From Cyanobacteria bacterium FACHB-63 (GTDB taxonomy: Bacteria; Cyanobacteriota; Cyanobacteriia; Leptolyngbyales; Leptolyngbyaceae): 64,000 nucleotides of DNA. A program made the translations under genes and the position numbers. The notes under the pieces were generated by a model. That model was not told the DNA's origin and made no database searches. It saw nothing but the letters and a program-made list of their open reading frames with translations. The first letter of the stretch is position 1. Each line of letters begins with the position of its first letter. Location: assembly GCA_014695255.1 (NCBI GenBank), contig JACJNX010000016.1:208530-272529 (forward strand), given 5' to 3'. Below are positions 46,976 through 55,795 of this stretch, in pieces.

Positions 46976-49900
46976 CTAGATCACCCTGAGATTCGGACGT
47001 TGAGGAACCACCCGCGAGATTTCTTCGGGTAGGATAATCCCCGACTCCTGCATCATCTGTTTTACCTGCTTTGCGACGATCGGATCGCGTTCATTCTGAA
47101 ATGCTTGCAGAACTCGTCCTAACTGTTGTGGATGTTGCTCCGCAATATAGCTCAATACCGCTTCTCGCACGTATCCCCTGGGATGCCGCAGACTTGAGCG
47201 AATGGCATCTGCATTAAGCGCTCTCCAGCGTGCTCGTCTAGATAAGTGAAAGCAGCACGCCAGCGCCCAATCTGAAATAAAGTGCCGCAGTTCGAGCAGA
47301 TGATTCAGCCGTGCGTCGGGTTGCATCGGGGTGTAGGGCACAAGGCTAGATAAACTTTGCAGCTTATCCATCGGTAATTCTCGATCGAGTACCCCCAGTA
47401 GCGCTCTCTTACTAGCAATGTCGAGCGTACTATCGAGAATTTCTAAGCCTTGAGCGATCGCCGCCCGCGAATCAGACTGAAAGTTAAATTCTGCCACTCG
47501 AATCGAGCCGATCGGATAAAGAAACTTCATCAGCAGAAACAGCCGCTCAATGCTGTCTTTCGGCAAAATTTCCAGGGCGGCTCTGAGCAATTTCGTCTCT
47601 TCACAGCGCACCCGATCTTCAATCAGATCCATTAATGCAGCATAGATTTGCCCCATAAACATCAACTCTTGTTCGATCAGTTCCTCAATTCCTGCTCTGC
47701 CTAACCGCTCTGACACCGCTTCGATGCCGCGTTCGTTCGGTACTTTTAGGAGAATCCGCAGCAGTAAGCGTCGTGTGGTTCCCCAAGAAGTCACTAGGCG
47801 GGAGATTAGCAGATCGATCGCTTCGGGTGTGCCAATTTGACCGATCGCGCTAAAGGCTTCACTCCGAACCAGCGGCGGCCGTTCTACATCATCGGCAAGT
47901 CGAATCAGCTTAGGTAATGCCTCATCACCGAGGCGAACCAGCGCTGACTTCGCGGCTTGGCGCGTCGGGCGACAATACAACCCGCTCAAAAGATAGCGGT
48001 AGAATTCCTCAGAGCGAGTTGCCGCGATCGCTTCGAGCGTGGCAGATTTCACTTCGATCGAGGGATCTTTTAACAGTCTTGGAATATAAGGTCTGAGCCA
48101 GAGCCGCAATCCTTGCAAAGGCACTGCGCCGCCTAATGCTCGACAACCGATTACTCGTTCTTGCATCTGTTTGTGTGTTAACAGCGCCTGCAATACATAG
48201 GTTGCCTCTGCTTTTTCCGACATTGTGCCTTGCCGCAGAATCAACGATGCAGCCGTAGCGCGAACGATCGAGGGCTGATTTGGCTTGAGGTAATGCCGCA
48301 GTTCACTAAAAGCAGTCGTCTCTCCGGTCGTCCAGATATACTCTAGGGCGACTGCCATGACTTCGGGTGCAGGGCGCTGCGAGCAGAGCGATTTGACTGG
48401 ATTCAAGAAGGCTGGATTGGGATGACTCAGCATGACTTCGATGCTTCTGTGCTGCAATTCGGGAGTGAGCTTCAACAGCAATGGCACAAGCACTTCCGCT
48501 GCATTCTTACCGTCGATTTGGCTGAGGAATTCAATACAAGCACGTTTATCCTCATCGGCGCCGGGTTTTTCCAAGGTTTCGATCGTTTTCTGGCGCAGCG
48601 CTTTCATATCTACGTCTGACGTACTCAGTTGCCCCCGTCCCGCATTCAGAACTAAAAGGTTGAGATACTCTTTTTTAAGTAGAACGATCGTCGCAAGCCA
48701 GCCGAGTGCAAGCAGAATCATCAGCCCCAAATTCAAATTCTGCTCTGCCACTCCGATTCCATTTGCCCCCACTTTCCCCAGTCCCAACAGAACCAACCCG
48801 GTGATCGCGGTTGAAATGGGTTCAGCAATACCGCGCACTTTTGCCTGTTCTCGGTTTCTCAGGTAATCCGGCACTGAGTAGAACAAAAACGGCACACTGC
48901 CACTCAGCAAAGTGTAGTGCAGCAATTCATAGAAAAACCGCATTGCTAGAACGCTCAGAAAAACTGAAGACATTCCCGCGATCGACACTCCAGTAAATGC
49001 AATCACGATCATCGGCAGCAACATCAGCGATCGGAATACTCCCATACGATCGAGAACGCGGCTCGAAAATAACCATTGCATCGCCAACTCACAAATTCCT
49101 AGTGAGCCATTAAAGATGCCCAGAAATCCGGCAACCTCGCCGCTGCCGAGCTGCACCGAAGTTCCAGAATGGCGACCGAGTTGAGTCAGAAACTGAAATT
49201 CAACCAGCAGCAAGAAGACTTGAGCCAGCGCAAAGAAAATCTGCAACAGCCGCATATATCGCCGCGTCTGTCCTCGTAGCCGCGTTGTAGAATGCTCCGC
49301 GATCGCCTCTTCCCGTTTGCGTCGCCCTTGTGGAAATGACTGTTGATAAGTGTGGCTCAGACCGCAGAGAATGATCACGCCAACGATCATGAACGCGAAA
49401 GCAATCAGCAACACTTGTGAAACTGCTGTATCTCGTGCAAACAATCCCAACACAAACGGCAGTGAGAATCCGCCCACCACATCTGCGACCAGAATTCCAC
49501 TGCTAATCAACGGATAGGCGCGCTTAATTTCTCGAATGTTGAATAGCTGATTTGCGGTAATCGAGGCATTGAGATCATTGAGAACGTGACTGGCTTCAAG
49601 CCAAAGTTGCATGGCAAAGACGGTGACTTGCAGCACGTAGAACTGTCCGATCGTGTTCCCAAACGTACCGCTTAAACCGAGTGAAAAGATCGGTAATGGA
49701 GATGCGAGGAGCAAGGCGATCGCCACAATCACCATTCTCAAGGGCAAGTAGCGCTGAAGCTCAGAATACAGCCATCCCAAGCCAATCTTAATCGCCGCAC
49801 TCACGATATAAATTAAGGGCAAGTTTGCGGCTCCAAACTGCGCGAGAAACATCTCAACCGAACAGGCTTCGAGCCACATCAATCCCGTTGACGTGAAGGT

Positions 49901-50011
49901 ATAAAAGGCGAACATCCAAAACGTCCGATCGCCTTCACCAGAGCGGAGATTAATCCAGCGGAGAAAGGGATGTTCTCCGACTCGATTGGGAGCTTGATTT
50001 GTCGAAACCAT
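46976..50011 (-). CDS. MFS-type membrane protein with long HEAT-repeat domain
   Basis: About 1,011 residues. The N-terminal part (about 20-460) has 12 predicted membrane helices of the NTP/NDP-translocase or MFS type. The C-terminal 550 residues are soluble helical repeats of HEAT type (for example SATLEAIAATRSEEFYRYLLSG, RSEAFSAIGQIGTPEAIDLLISRL, REAVLSYIAEQHPQQLGRVL). The transported substrate is unknown. I prefer ATG 50011 to GTG 50041. The adjacent cNMP-binding gene suggests a transporter gated by a nucleotide signal, but this is inference. Confidence 0.83.
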   Translation of the reverse strand: MVSTNQAPNRVGEHPFLRWINLRSGEGDRTFWMFAFYTFTSTGLMWLEACSVEMFLAQFGAANLPLIYIVSAAIKIGLGWLYSELQRYLPLRMVIVAIALLLASPLPIFSLGLSGTFGNTIGQFYVLQVTVFAMQLWLEASHVLNDLNASITANQLFNIREIKRAYPLISSGILVADVVGGFSLPFVLGLFARDTAVSQVLLIAFAFMIVGVIILCGLSHTYQQSFPQGRRKREEAIAEHSTTRLRGQTRRYMRLLQIFFALAQVFLLLVEFQFLTQLGRHSGTSVQLGSGEVAGFLGIFNGSLGICELAMQWLFSSRVLDRMGVFRSLMLLPMIVIAFTGVSIAGMSSVFLSVLAMRFFYELLHYTLLSGSVPFLFYSVPDYLRNREQAKVRGIAEPISTAITGLVLLGLGKVGANGIGVAEQNLNLGLMILLALGWLATIVLLKKEYLNLLVLNAGRGQLSTSDVDMKALRQKTIETLEKPGADEDKRACIEFLSQIDGKNAAEVLVPLLLKLTPELQHRSIEVMLSHPNPAFLNPVKSLCSQRPAPEVMAVALEYIWTTGETTAFSELRHYLKPNQPSIVRATAASLILRQGTMSEKAEATYVLQALLTHKQMQERVIGCRALGGAVPLQGLRLWLRPYIPRLLKDPSIEVKSATLEAIAATRSEEFYRYLLSGLYCRPTRQAAKSALVRLGDEALPKLIRLADDVERPPLVRSEAFSAIGQIGTPEAIDLLISRLVTSWGTTRRLLLRILLKVPNERGIEAVSERLGRAGIEELIEQELMFMGQIYAALMDLIEDRVRCEETKLLRAALEILPKDSIERLFLLMKFLYPIGSIRVAEFNFQSDSRAAIAQGLEILDSTLDIASKRALLGVLDRELPMDKLQSLSSLVPYTPMQPDARLNHLLELRHFISDWALACCFHLSRRARWRALNADAIRSSLRHPRGYVREAVLSYIAEQHPQQLGRVLQAFQNERDPIVAKQVKQMMQESGIILPEEISRVVPQRPNLRVI

Positions 50012-50196
50012 AGGATGGGGTGTCTGGTTAAGTCGATGCACAGGATTCCGAGATCAGAGGAATCTTTTCTAAGATGCCCAAGATGCGATCGAACATATTG
50101 TGTGCAACCCCCAAAACACGCAAAAGGGACAGCGAGAAGTCATCCCGTTGTCCCAGTCGGCTTAGAAGGTGGGGAGGATTTCTTTTCCCCTACTCC

Positions 50197-50730
50197 CTAC
50201 TTCTTCGGTGCCAGCAGCATCATCATATTCCGCCCTTCTTTCTTCGGCGCTTGTTGCACTTCAGCAATTTCCTGGAGGTCGGTCGCCATTCGTTTTAGCA
50301 GAGTCTCTGCGAGATCACTGTGCTGAATTTCTCGTCCTCGGAACATGATCGTCGCTTTGACTTTATCGCCAGCTTTGAGAAAACGCTCGGCTTGGCTGAT
50401 TCGCACGTTGTAGTCGTGTTCCTCAATTTTGTACCGCATTTTGACTTCCTTCACGTCTACGGTATGCTGCTTTTTCTTCGCTTCTTTGGCTTTCTTTTCC
50501 TGCTCGAATTTGTGCTTACCGTAGTCGATAATTTTGACGACAGGGGGATCAGCCTTGTCGCTCACAAGTACGAGGTCGAGTTCCTTTTCGTCTGCCATCG
50601 TTTGTGCTTCACGCGAGGTCATAATCCCTAGCTGAGAGCCATCTGCATCGATCACACGAACTTTAGGAAATCGAATTCGCTCGTTGATTACGGGCATATC
50701 TCGATTGGGTCTTTTTTCTATCACAAGCAC
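50197..50730 (-). CDS. infC: Translation initiation factor IF-3
   Basis: About 177 residues from GTG 50730 (or GTG 50724). Conserved blocks are [62 protein letters not shown] and [17 protein letters not shown]. It binds the 30S subunit and controls start-codon choice. The frame is open 29 codons further to ATG 50817, but that extension does not resemble IF-3; rare starts are usual for infC. The true start needs mapping. Confidence 0.9.
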   Translation of the reverse strand: MLVIEKRPNRDMPVINERIRFPKVRVIDADGSQLGIMTSREAQTMADEKELDLVLVSDKADPPVVKIIDYGKHKFEQEKKAKEAKKKQHTVDVKEVKMRYKIEEHDYNVRISQAERFLKAGDKVKATIMFRGREIQHSDLAETLLKRMATDLQEIAEVQQAPKKEGRNMMMLLAPKK

Positions 50731-50936
50731 CTGTTGAATAAGTGGATAAGGGCGACACGGTTCGATCAATAAAATTAGCTCGATCGAATTGTCGAACTGA
50801 GAGTTTGTATTCGCCATTCTACTCAGTCTGGGGAAATTTCTCTCTAGTTTGTTACGTAAATTCTAAAGCAGGAATCAAAAATCCGGGGTTCGGGCATCCG
50901 ATTAAAATAGATTAACAGAGTGATATCGGTGAAATT

Positions 50937-51848
50937 GTGGTAGATGCTTTACCTTGGCGGCAGCGAATTGGGAGTCAGCGCGATTGGATCTGGCGCGGAT
51001 GGCAGACGCGATATACGTATCAGCGATCGCAAAAATCAGAGAGTTCGCCGCCGTTGATGCTGATTCATGGGTTCGGGGCTTCGATCGGGCATTGGCGGCA
51101 TAATGTCTCGGTGTTGAGCCAGCATCATACCGTGTATGCGCTGGATCTATTAGGGTTTGGGGCTTCGGAGAAAGCGATCGCACCTTACAACGTGGCGCTG
51201 TGGATCGAGCAAGTGCATGATTTTTGGCTGACTTTTGTGGGAGAGCCAGTGGTTTTGATTGGGAATTCGATCGGGTCTTCGGTGTGTTTGGCGGTGGCGA
51301 AGGCGTATCCCGAAATGGTTCGGGGGGTTGTGATGCTGAATCTCCCGGATTCTTCGGTGCTGGATTCACCCGAATGGGCGGGAGCGCTGGTGAAAGCGTT
51401 TCGTCCGATCGCAGCAGTTGGTAAAAGTATTTTCACGTTTCCCCTGATCTTTAATCCGTTTTTTCGAGTGTTGCGGAGTTCGCGCTTGATTCGACTGTGG
51501 GCGCGGCAAGCGTATGCGAGTTCAGACGAGATCAGCGATGAGCTAGTGGAGATTTTATCGATTCCGGCACGCGATCCAAGAGCGGTTAAGGCGTTGCGAT
51601 CGATGGTGACAACTCCAAAGATTACGGACTATCGAGCGCGATCGATTTTGCCGACGATGAGGATTCCGATGCTGCTGTTTTGGGGTAAGCAGGATAAGTT
51701 TGTGCCGCCGAGCTTGGCTGCATTTTGTGTCAAACTCAATCAAAAGCTGGAACTGGTTGAGATTGAAAATGCGGGTCATTGTCCGCACGATGAACAACCA
51801 GAAATCGTAAATCGTAAGATTCTAAGTTGGATTGGTGAATTTGCATGA
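50937..51848 (+). CDS. Alpha/beta hydrolase
   Basis: 303 residues from a GTG start. The alpha/beta-hydrolase fold shows the oxyanion HGFGA, nucleophile elbow GNSIGS (Ser), acid GKQDKFV (Asp) and GHCPHDE (His). The WIWRG...RYTY opening and HWRHN block are typical of a cyanobacterial/plastid hydrolase group. The substrate is unknown. It is the first gene of a four-gene operon, and its stop overlaps the next start as ATGA. Confidence 0.88.
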   Translation: MVDALPWRQRIGSQRDWIWRGWQTRYTYQRSQKSESSPPLMLIHGFGASIGHWRHNVSVLSQHHTVYALDLLGFGASEKAIAPYNVALWIEQVHDFWLTFVGEPVVLIGNSIGSSVCLAVAKAYPEMVRGVVMLNLPDSSVLDSPEWAGALVKAFRPIAAVGKSIFTFPLIFNPFFRVLRSSRLIRLWARQAYASSDEISDELVEILSIPARDPRAVKALRSMVTTPKITDYRARSILPTMRIPMLLFWGKQDKFVPPSLAAFCVKLNQKLELVEIENAGHCPHDEQPEIVNRKILSWIGEFA

Positions 51849-52402
51849 CTTCTGAAACGCCCTCGACTGATGTTTTTCGGATTTCGCCGTTAATTCGATT
51901 GACGTTGCTCAGTTTGTACATTGCCTTAACGACTCCGCTTCCTGTGCTAGCTGAAGCCACTGATGCTCCGGTTCCGAGTGGATGGCTTTGGGTGGGAATT
52001 GCGATCGGTTTTGTGGCGCTGTTTGGGGCATTGAGTGAACGGGTGATCGTAGATGCAAACGGAATTCAAGTGACTTATCCTGCTTGGGTTCCAAAGATCT
52101 TTCGCAAAGGGTGGCAGTTGCCTTGGTTAGAAGTCAAAGCGCTGAAGCCACGATCGACCGGACAAGGCGGATTGGTTTACTATTTTCTAAGCAAATCCGG
52201 TGAAGGATATCTATTACCGATGCGTGTAGTGGGATTTACACGATTGGTGAATCGAGTGCAAGCGGAGACAGGCATTGATACTACTGATGTAAAGCCTTTA
52301 TCGCAACCGTGGATGTATCTGATTCTGTTAGGATTCACGTTTTTGTTGTTGCTGATTGATACTTGGACGGTTTCGACTGCGATCGCGCTTGGAAAAATTT
52401 GA
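51845..52402 (+). CDS. Membrane protein of unknown function
   Basis: 185 residues. One helix near 18-36, one near 48-64 (WLWVGIAIGFVALFGAL) and one near the C-terminus (WMYLILLGFTFLLLLIDTW). Between the last two is a soluble, PH-like beta domain (RVIVDANGIQVTYP...WQLPWLEVKALKPR). I do not recognise the family. It is coupled to the hydrolase gene by ATGA and to the phosphatase gene by TGATG. Confidence 0.7.
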   Translation: MTSETPSTDVFRISPLIRLTLLSLYIALTTPLPVLAEATDAPVPSGWLWVGIAIGFVALFGALSERVIVDANGIQVTYPAWVPKIFRKGWQLPWLEVKALKPRSTGQGGLVYYFLSKSGEGYLLPMRVVGFTRLVNRVQAETGIDTTDVKPLSQPWMYLILLGFTFLLLLIDTWTVSTAIALGKI

Positions 52403-52920
52403 TGTATAAATTTGCTGCCGCTAGTGAGGGTGAATTAATTGTTTTTGGTTCGGCACGCCCTGAATATGATGCAGTTCCGGTTTGGATTGAATTCATGAAA
52501 ACTCAGGGAATTCAGCGAGTGTGCTGCTTGTTGCCTGAATCTCAAGTAAGTCGTTACACTGACTTACTTGGAACTTATGGGCGGGAATTTAAAGCAGTGT
52601 GTTGGAGTCCGATCGAGGATTTTCGATTGAGCGATCAAATCAACCTTACTGAGAAGATTTTGCCCTTTCTTGCGAAAGCCGATCAGAAAAATGAAAAAGT
52701 TGTCGTGCATTGTTCTGGTGGAATTGGACGAACTGGGCACGTTTTAGCAGCATGGTTGGTTTATGGTCGTGGAATATCGCCGAAAGATGCGATCTCATCC
52801 GTGAAAAAGACCGGCAAAAATCCTCAAGAAGCCGCGATCGCAGCAGTCTTTTTCGGTCGAAATCCATTTACAGTGATACGCGAACTCAATGATCTACTAA
52901 ACTCAGTGCAACCGAAGTAA
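52402..52920 (+). CDS. Dual-specificity/tyrosine phosphatase-like protein
   Basis: 172 residues. The active-site signature VVHCSGGIGRTGHV (HCx5RT) is intact, and the general-acid loop is probably WSPIEDFRL. It is a soluble cysteine phosphatase of the dual-specificity fold. ATG 52402 overlaps the previous stop by one base. Its substrate, protein or lipid phosphate, is not evident. Confidence 0.88.
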   Translation: MYKFAAASEGELIVFGSARPEYDAVPVWIEFMKTQGIQRVCCLLPESQVSRYTDLLGTYGREFKAVCWSPIEDFRLSDQINLTEKILPFLAKADQKNEKVVVHCSGGIGRTGHVLAAWLVYGRGISPKDAISSVKKTGKNPQEAAIAAVFFGRNPFTVIRELNDLLNSVQPK

Positions 52921-52929
52921 TTTTCTCGA

Positions 52930-53670
52930 ATGGTGCAGTTAAGTGTAAATCAAGTCAGCTTCACTCCAAGCAGAATCACGCAGAAAGGAACTTCAATCGC
53001 AGGAAGTGAGATTCTGCGAAATGTTTCGTTTACGGTGAACAAAGGCGATCGGATTGCGATCGTCGGGGCTTCGGGTTCTGGCAAAACAACTTTGTTCAAA
53101 TTGCTGAATAGATTAGTGGAACCGAGTTTAGGTTCGATCGAGTTTGAAGGTAAGCGCTATCAAGATATTCCGGTATTGCAGTTGCGACAGCAGATTTTAT
53201 TTGTTGCACAAGAACCGAAGTTATTCGGAATGACGGTAAGAGAAGCATTGAGCTACCCGTTAACACTGAGGAGTGTAAAAGATATTGATCCGCGAATTGA
53301 TGGTGTGATCAATCGCATGAACATTCCGCGTGAATGGCTCGATCGATCTGAGTTAGAGCTTTCAACCGGAGAGCGGCAGTGGATTGCGATCGCTCGTGCT
53401 TTAATTTGTCAGCCTAAAGTATTGTTGTTGGATGAACCGATCGCAAATCTAGATGCTAACCGCAGCGAGACATTACTGAGAGTTCTAGCTCAGGTTGATT
53501 CTACAGTTTTAGCAGTAACGCATCAGTTTGAGTGGGCGGAACAGCTTAGCGATCGGGTTTTACAGTTGCAGCAGGGTCAATTAATTCGAGACGAAAAGCG
53601 TGTTGATTGGCAAGCGGTTAGAAGCGCGATCTCTCAAGCGGAAGCAGAAGAAGCGGCAGAATGGGATTAA
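52930..53670 (+). CDS. ABC transporter ATP-binding protein without adjacent permease
   Basis: 246 residues, one ABC domain: Walker A VGASGSGKTTL, Q-loop LFVAQEPKLFG, signature LSTGERQWIAIARAL, Walker B VLLLDEPIANLD, H-loop AVTHQ. The small, soluble type resembles FetA/YbbL ATPases. It begins nine bases after the phosphatase gene. No permease gene lies in the operon; the next gene, on the opposite strand, is an FTR1 iron permease that does not normally use an ATPase. The last four bases overlap that gene convergently. Confidence 0.88.
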   Translation: MVQLSVNQVSFTPSRITQKGTSIAGSEILRNVSFTVNKGDRIAIVGASGSGKTTLFKLLNRLVEPSLGSIEFEGKRYQDIPVLQLRQQILFVAQEPKLFGMTVREALSYPLTLRSVKDIDPRIDGVINRMNIPREWLDRSELELSTGERQWIAIARALICQPKVLLLDEPIANLDANRSETLLRVLAQVDSTVLAVTHQFEWAEQLSDRVLQLQQGQLIRDEKRVDWQAVRSAISQAEAEEAAEWD

Positions 53671-54605
53671 TTCTGCTTTGAAGTCCGTCGCAGTGAGAAC
53701 CACGATCGACCCAGCAGCGATTGAAAGTACAGGCTCCCTACGGTGAAAAGGAAGACAACATAAGCAACGGCTTGAACAAGGTACAAGCGATCGGTGTATC
53801 CAAACAAAGTGCTTAAGATCGAACCAGGAAACTGCTCTGCTGGCAATACTTTACTGAAGTTCCACACCATTCCACCGAGAACACAGTCTCGATCTTGAGG
53901 CTTCGCAAACCGTTCATAGAAGAAACAGATTGAAGCAGACTTGCGATCGACTGATGCTAAAGCACTCATACCCGCATCGAAGTGTCCTAATGCTGTCACC
54001 ACTAAGCCCGAAACAATCAGCAACAGCAACACGCCCATCACCATGAAGAACTTCCGTAGATTGAGCCGGATTCCCCAGCGAAATAATAAAATCCCAATCA
54101 GTGCCGCGACTCCAATTCCACTGATTGCACCGATCGCCGGAAACAAACCTTGCTGAAACTTGCCAGTGATAAATAAAACGGTTTCAAATCCTTCACGGAC
54201 GACGGCAAAGAACACTAATCCAAAGATTCCCCAGCCTGCTTGAGCATCCTGCTTCAACACAGAGCCGATCGCACCTTCCACATCTTGTTTGAGCGATCGA
54301 GCATTGCGCGTCATCCAAATCAGCATCCAACTGAGGCAAGCGATCGCCAACACGCTAAAGCTTGCTTCTAGGAATTGTTCGATCGAACTGCCTGCCGCGC
54401 CTGCCTGCTCGACCATCCAGCCAAACAACGCTCCAATCATCCCACTAGCTGCAAGCCCAACCGCAACACCGCCCCAAACCCAGCCTCTAAGGTTCCGCCG
54501 ATTTGCTTTGTTCAAATATGCCAAGACAATACCGATCACCAAAGCTGCTTCAACACCTTCGCGCAGGGTGATCACAAAAGTCGGGATTGCAGAACTGAGA
54601 TCCAT
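53667..54605 (-). CDS. FTR1-family iron permease (EfeU-like)
   Basis: 312 residues and about seven membrane helices with two REGxE iron motifs: TLREGVEAALVIGIV in helix 1 and VREGFETVLFITG in helix 4. It imports ferric iron delivered by a ferroxidase. ATG 54605 has GGAG six bases upstream and gives the typical MDLSSAIPTFVITLREG start; ATG 54632 is less likely. It is third in the oxidase-lipoprotein-permease order on the minus strand. Confidence 0.93.
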   Translation of the reverse strand: MDLSSAIPTFVITLREGVEAALVIGIVLAYLNKANRRNLRGWVWGGVAVGLAASGMIGALFGWMVEQAGAAGSSIEQFLEASFSVLAIACLSWMLIWMTRNARSLKQDVEGAIGSVLKQDAQAGWGIFGLVFFAVVREGFETVLFITGKFQQGLFPAIGAISGIGVAALIGILLFRWGIRLNLRKFFMVMGVLLLLIVSGLVVTALGHFDAGMSALASVDRKSASICFFYERFAKPQDRDCVLGGMVWNFSKVLPAEQFPGSILSTLFGYTDRLYLVQAVAYVVFLFTVGSLYFQSLLGRSWFSLRRTSKQN

Positions 54606-54637
54606 CACTAACTCCAACAGTACATCAAACATTCAGA

Positions 54638-54663
54638 AAGGCAGATCAAGTGTGATCTGCCTT
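54638..54663 (-). promoter_or_regulatory. Intercistronic hairpin between lipoprotein and FTR1 genes
   Basis: An 11-bp perfect stem AAGGCAGATCA / TGATCTGCCTT with a four-base loop. It sits between the lipoprotein stop and the permease start. It lacks a strong T-run, so it may attenuate or stabilise the message rather than end it. Confidence 0.7.
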
Positions 54664-54677
54664 AGATTGGCTGAATT

Positions 54678-55682
54678 CTAAGAAGCTTTTGCAACCTTTT
54701 GGGTGCTGCTCTCGATATCCTTAATCAGTGCTGAAACTTGGTCGCTGGTTTTCACGGGTGTTGCTGGAGGAGTGACTGCAACCCAGGTTTTTGATAACTC
54801 AGCAAGTTTAGTTTCGATCGTTTTTTCTGCTTCAGGCTGAGATTTGAGCATTGCACCAGAGATCCCTTTGAACAGTTCATTCGCATACACTACAAATCCG
54901 CGTGAATCTTGGTATTCGATGACTTGAGTAATCTTATTGTTTGCGATCGCTGCTCCGTATTCTGAGTTTGCAGTATCTAGCAATCCATTGATCACTTGCA
55001 GCACAAAGCTAGGGGATTGACGCTCAGATTCCGGTAGAGCATTGATTGCAATGTCGATCGACTTGAGCGAAGATTGATATCCAGTGCTGACCTTCTCTGC
55101 ATTCTTAGCCCCAGCTTTGACTTCATCTTGCAGCGCAATCAAAGAGTTCTTGAACTCAGGCACTTTACGCTCACTCAGTTGGTCTTCAACATCAGCATAG
55201 ATTTCTTCAACCGGATGCCCGATATGGGGTTCTGCTTGTTCCGGTTTTTGTAGGTCTAATAGTTCTTTTGCAACATACAGATGACCTTTCATCAAGCCGA
55301 GCTTTGTCATGTAATCAATGTCTTTCGCTTCACCTTCGAGCTTGATATCTGCGATCGTCACCATGTCCTTGATCTGATCAAACTGTTGCTGAGTGATCAC
55401 ATTTTTTGAAACCAGCTCTTCAACTTTGCCGTAAGGTCGGCTTCCTTGAATTTTGTTCGATAGCGCTGGAATACCAAGCTTGGCTTCTAGCTTATCTAGC
55501 TCAGACAGAATCGCACTGTTGATGTTGATCTGCTTACTGCTATGCGGCATCTGGGACATTGATGTGCCCGTTGCTGGTGCGGGTGAATTCGTGTTGTTTG
55601 CAGTCTGAGAGCTACAAGAAATCAAGACACTCAAGCCCAAGGCACAGAGAAAACAAGCAAAGAATTTGAACTTGATCGGCAT
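54678..55682 (-). CDS. Lipoprotein with helix-hairpin-helix domain, iron-uptake cluster
   Basis: 334 residues. The lipobox is LISC near residue 23. A ComEA-like helix-hairpin-helix module spans about 50-110 (ININSAILSELDKLEAKLGIPALSN...RPYGKVEELV). A helical domain follows with GHLYVAKELLDL and AEPHIGHPVEEIYADVE, whose His/Glu residues could bind metal. Its position between the oxidase and FTR1 suggests a periplasmic iron carrier like EfeO. The family itself I do not recognise. Confidence 0.78.
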   Translation of the reverse strand: MPIKFKFFACFLCALGLSVLISCSSQTANNTNSPAPATGTSMSQMPHSSKQININSAILSELDKLEAKLGIPALSNKIQGSRPYGKVEELVSKNVITQQQFDQIKDMVTIADIKLEGEAKDIDYMTKLGLMKGHLYVAKELLDLQKPEQAEPHIGHPVEEIYADVEDQLSERKVPEFKNSLIALQDEVKAGAKNAEKVSTGYQSSLKSIDIAINALPESERQSPSFVLQVINGLLDTANSEYGAAIANNKITQVIEYQDSRGFVVYANELFKGISGAMLKSQPEAEKTIETKLAELSKTWVAVTPPATPVKTSDQVSALIKDIESSTQKVAKAS

Positions 55683-55795
55683 GATTGAGGCTCCAGAAAG
55701 ATTCTACTATTGAAAAATTCTTATCTAAACCATAGACAAAAGCCATTGTGTCGCTTAATCAGAGTTTTTGTCAATAAGTAGAGCGTTAAGTTCGG

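Noticed and set aside
55683..55795. A second Fur-like site upstream of the lipoprotein gene
   Set aside because: The best alignment matches only about 9 of 14 positions, which is too weak.
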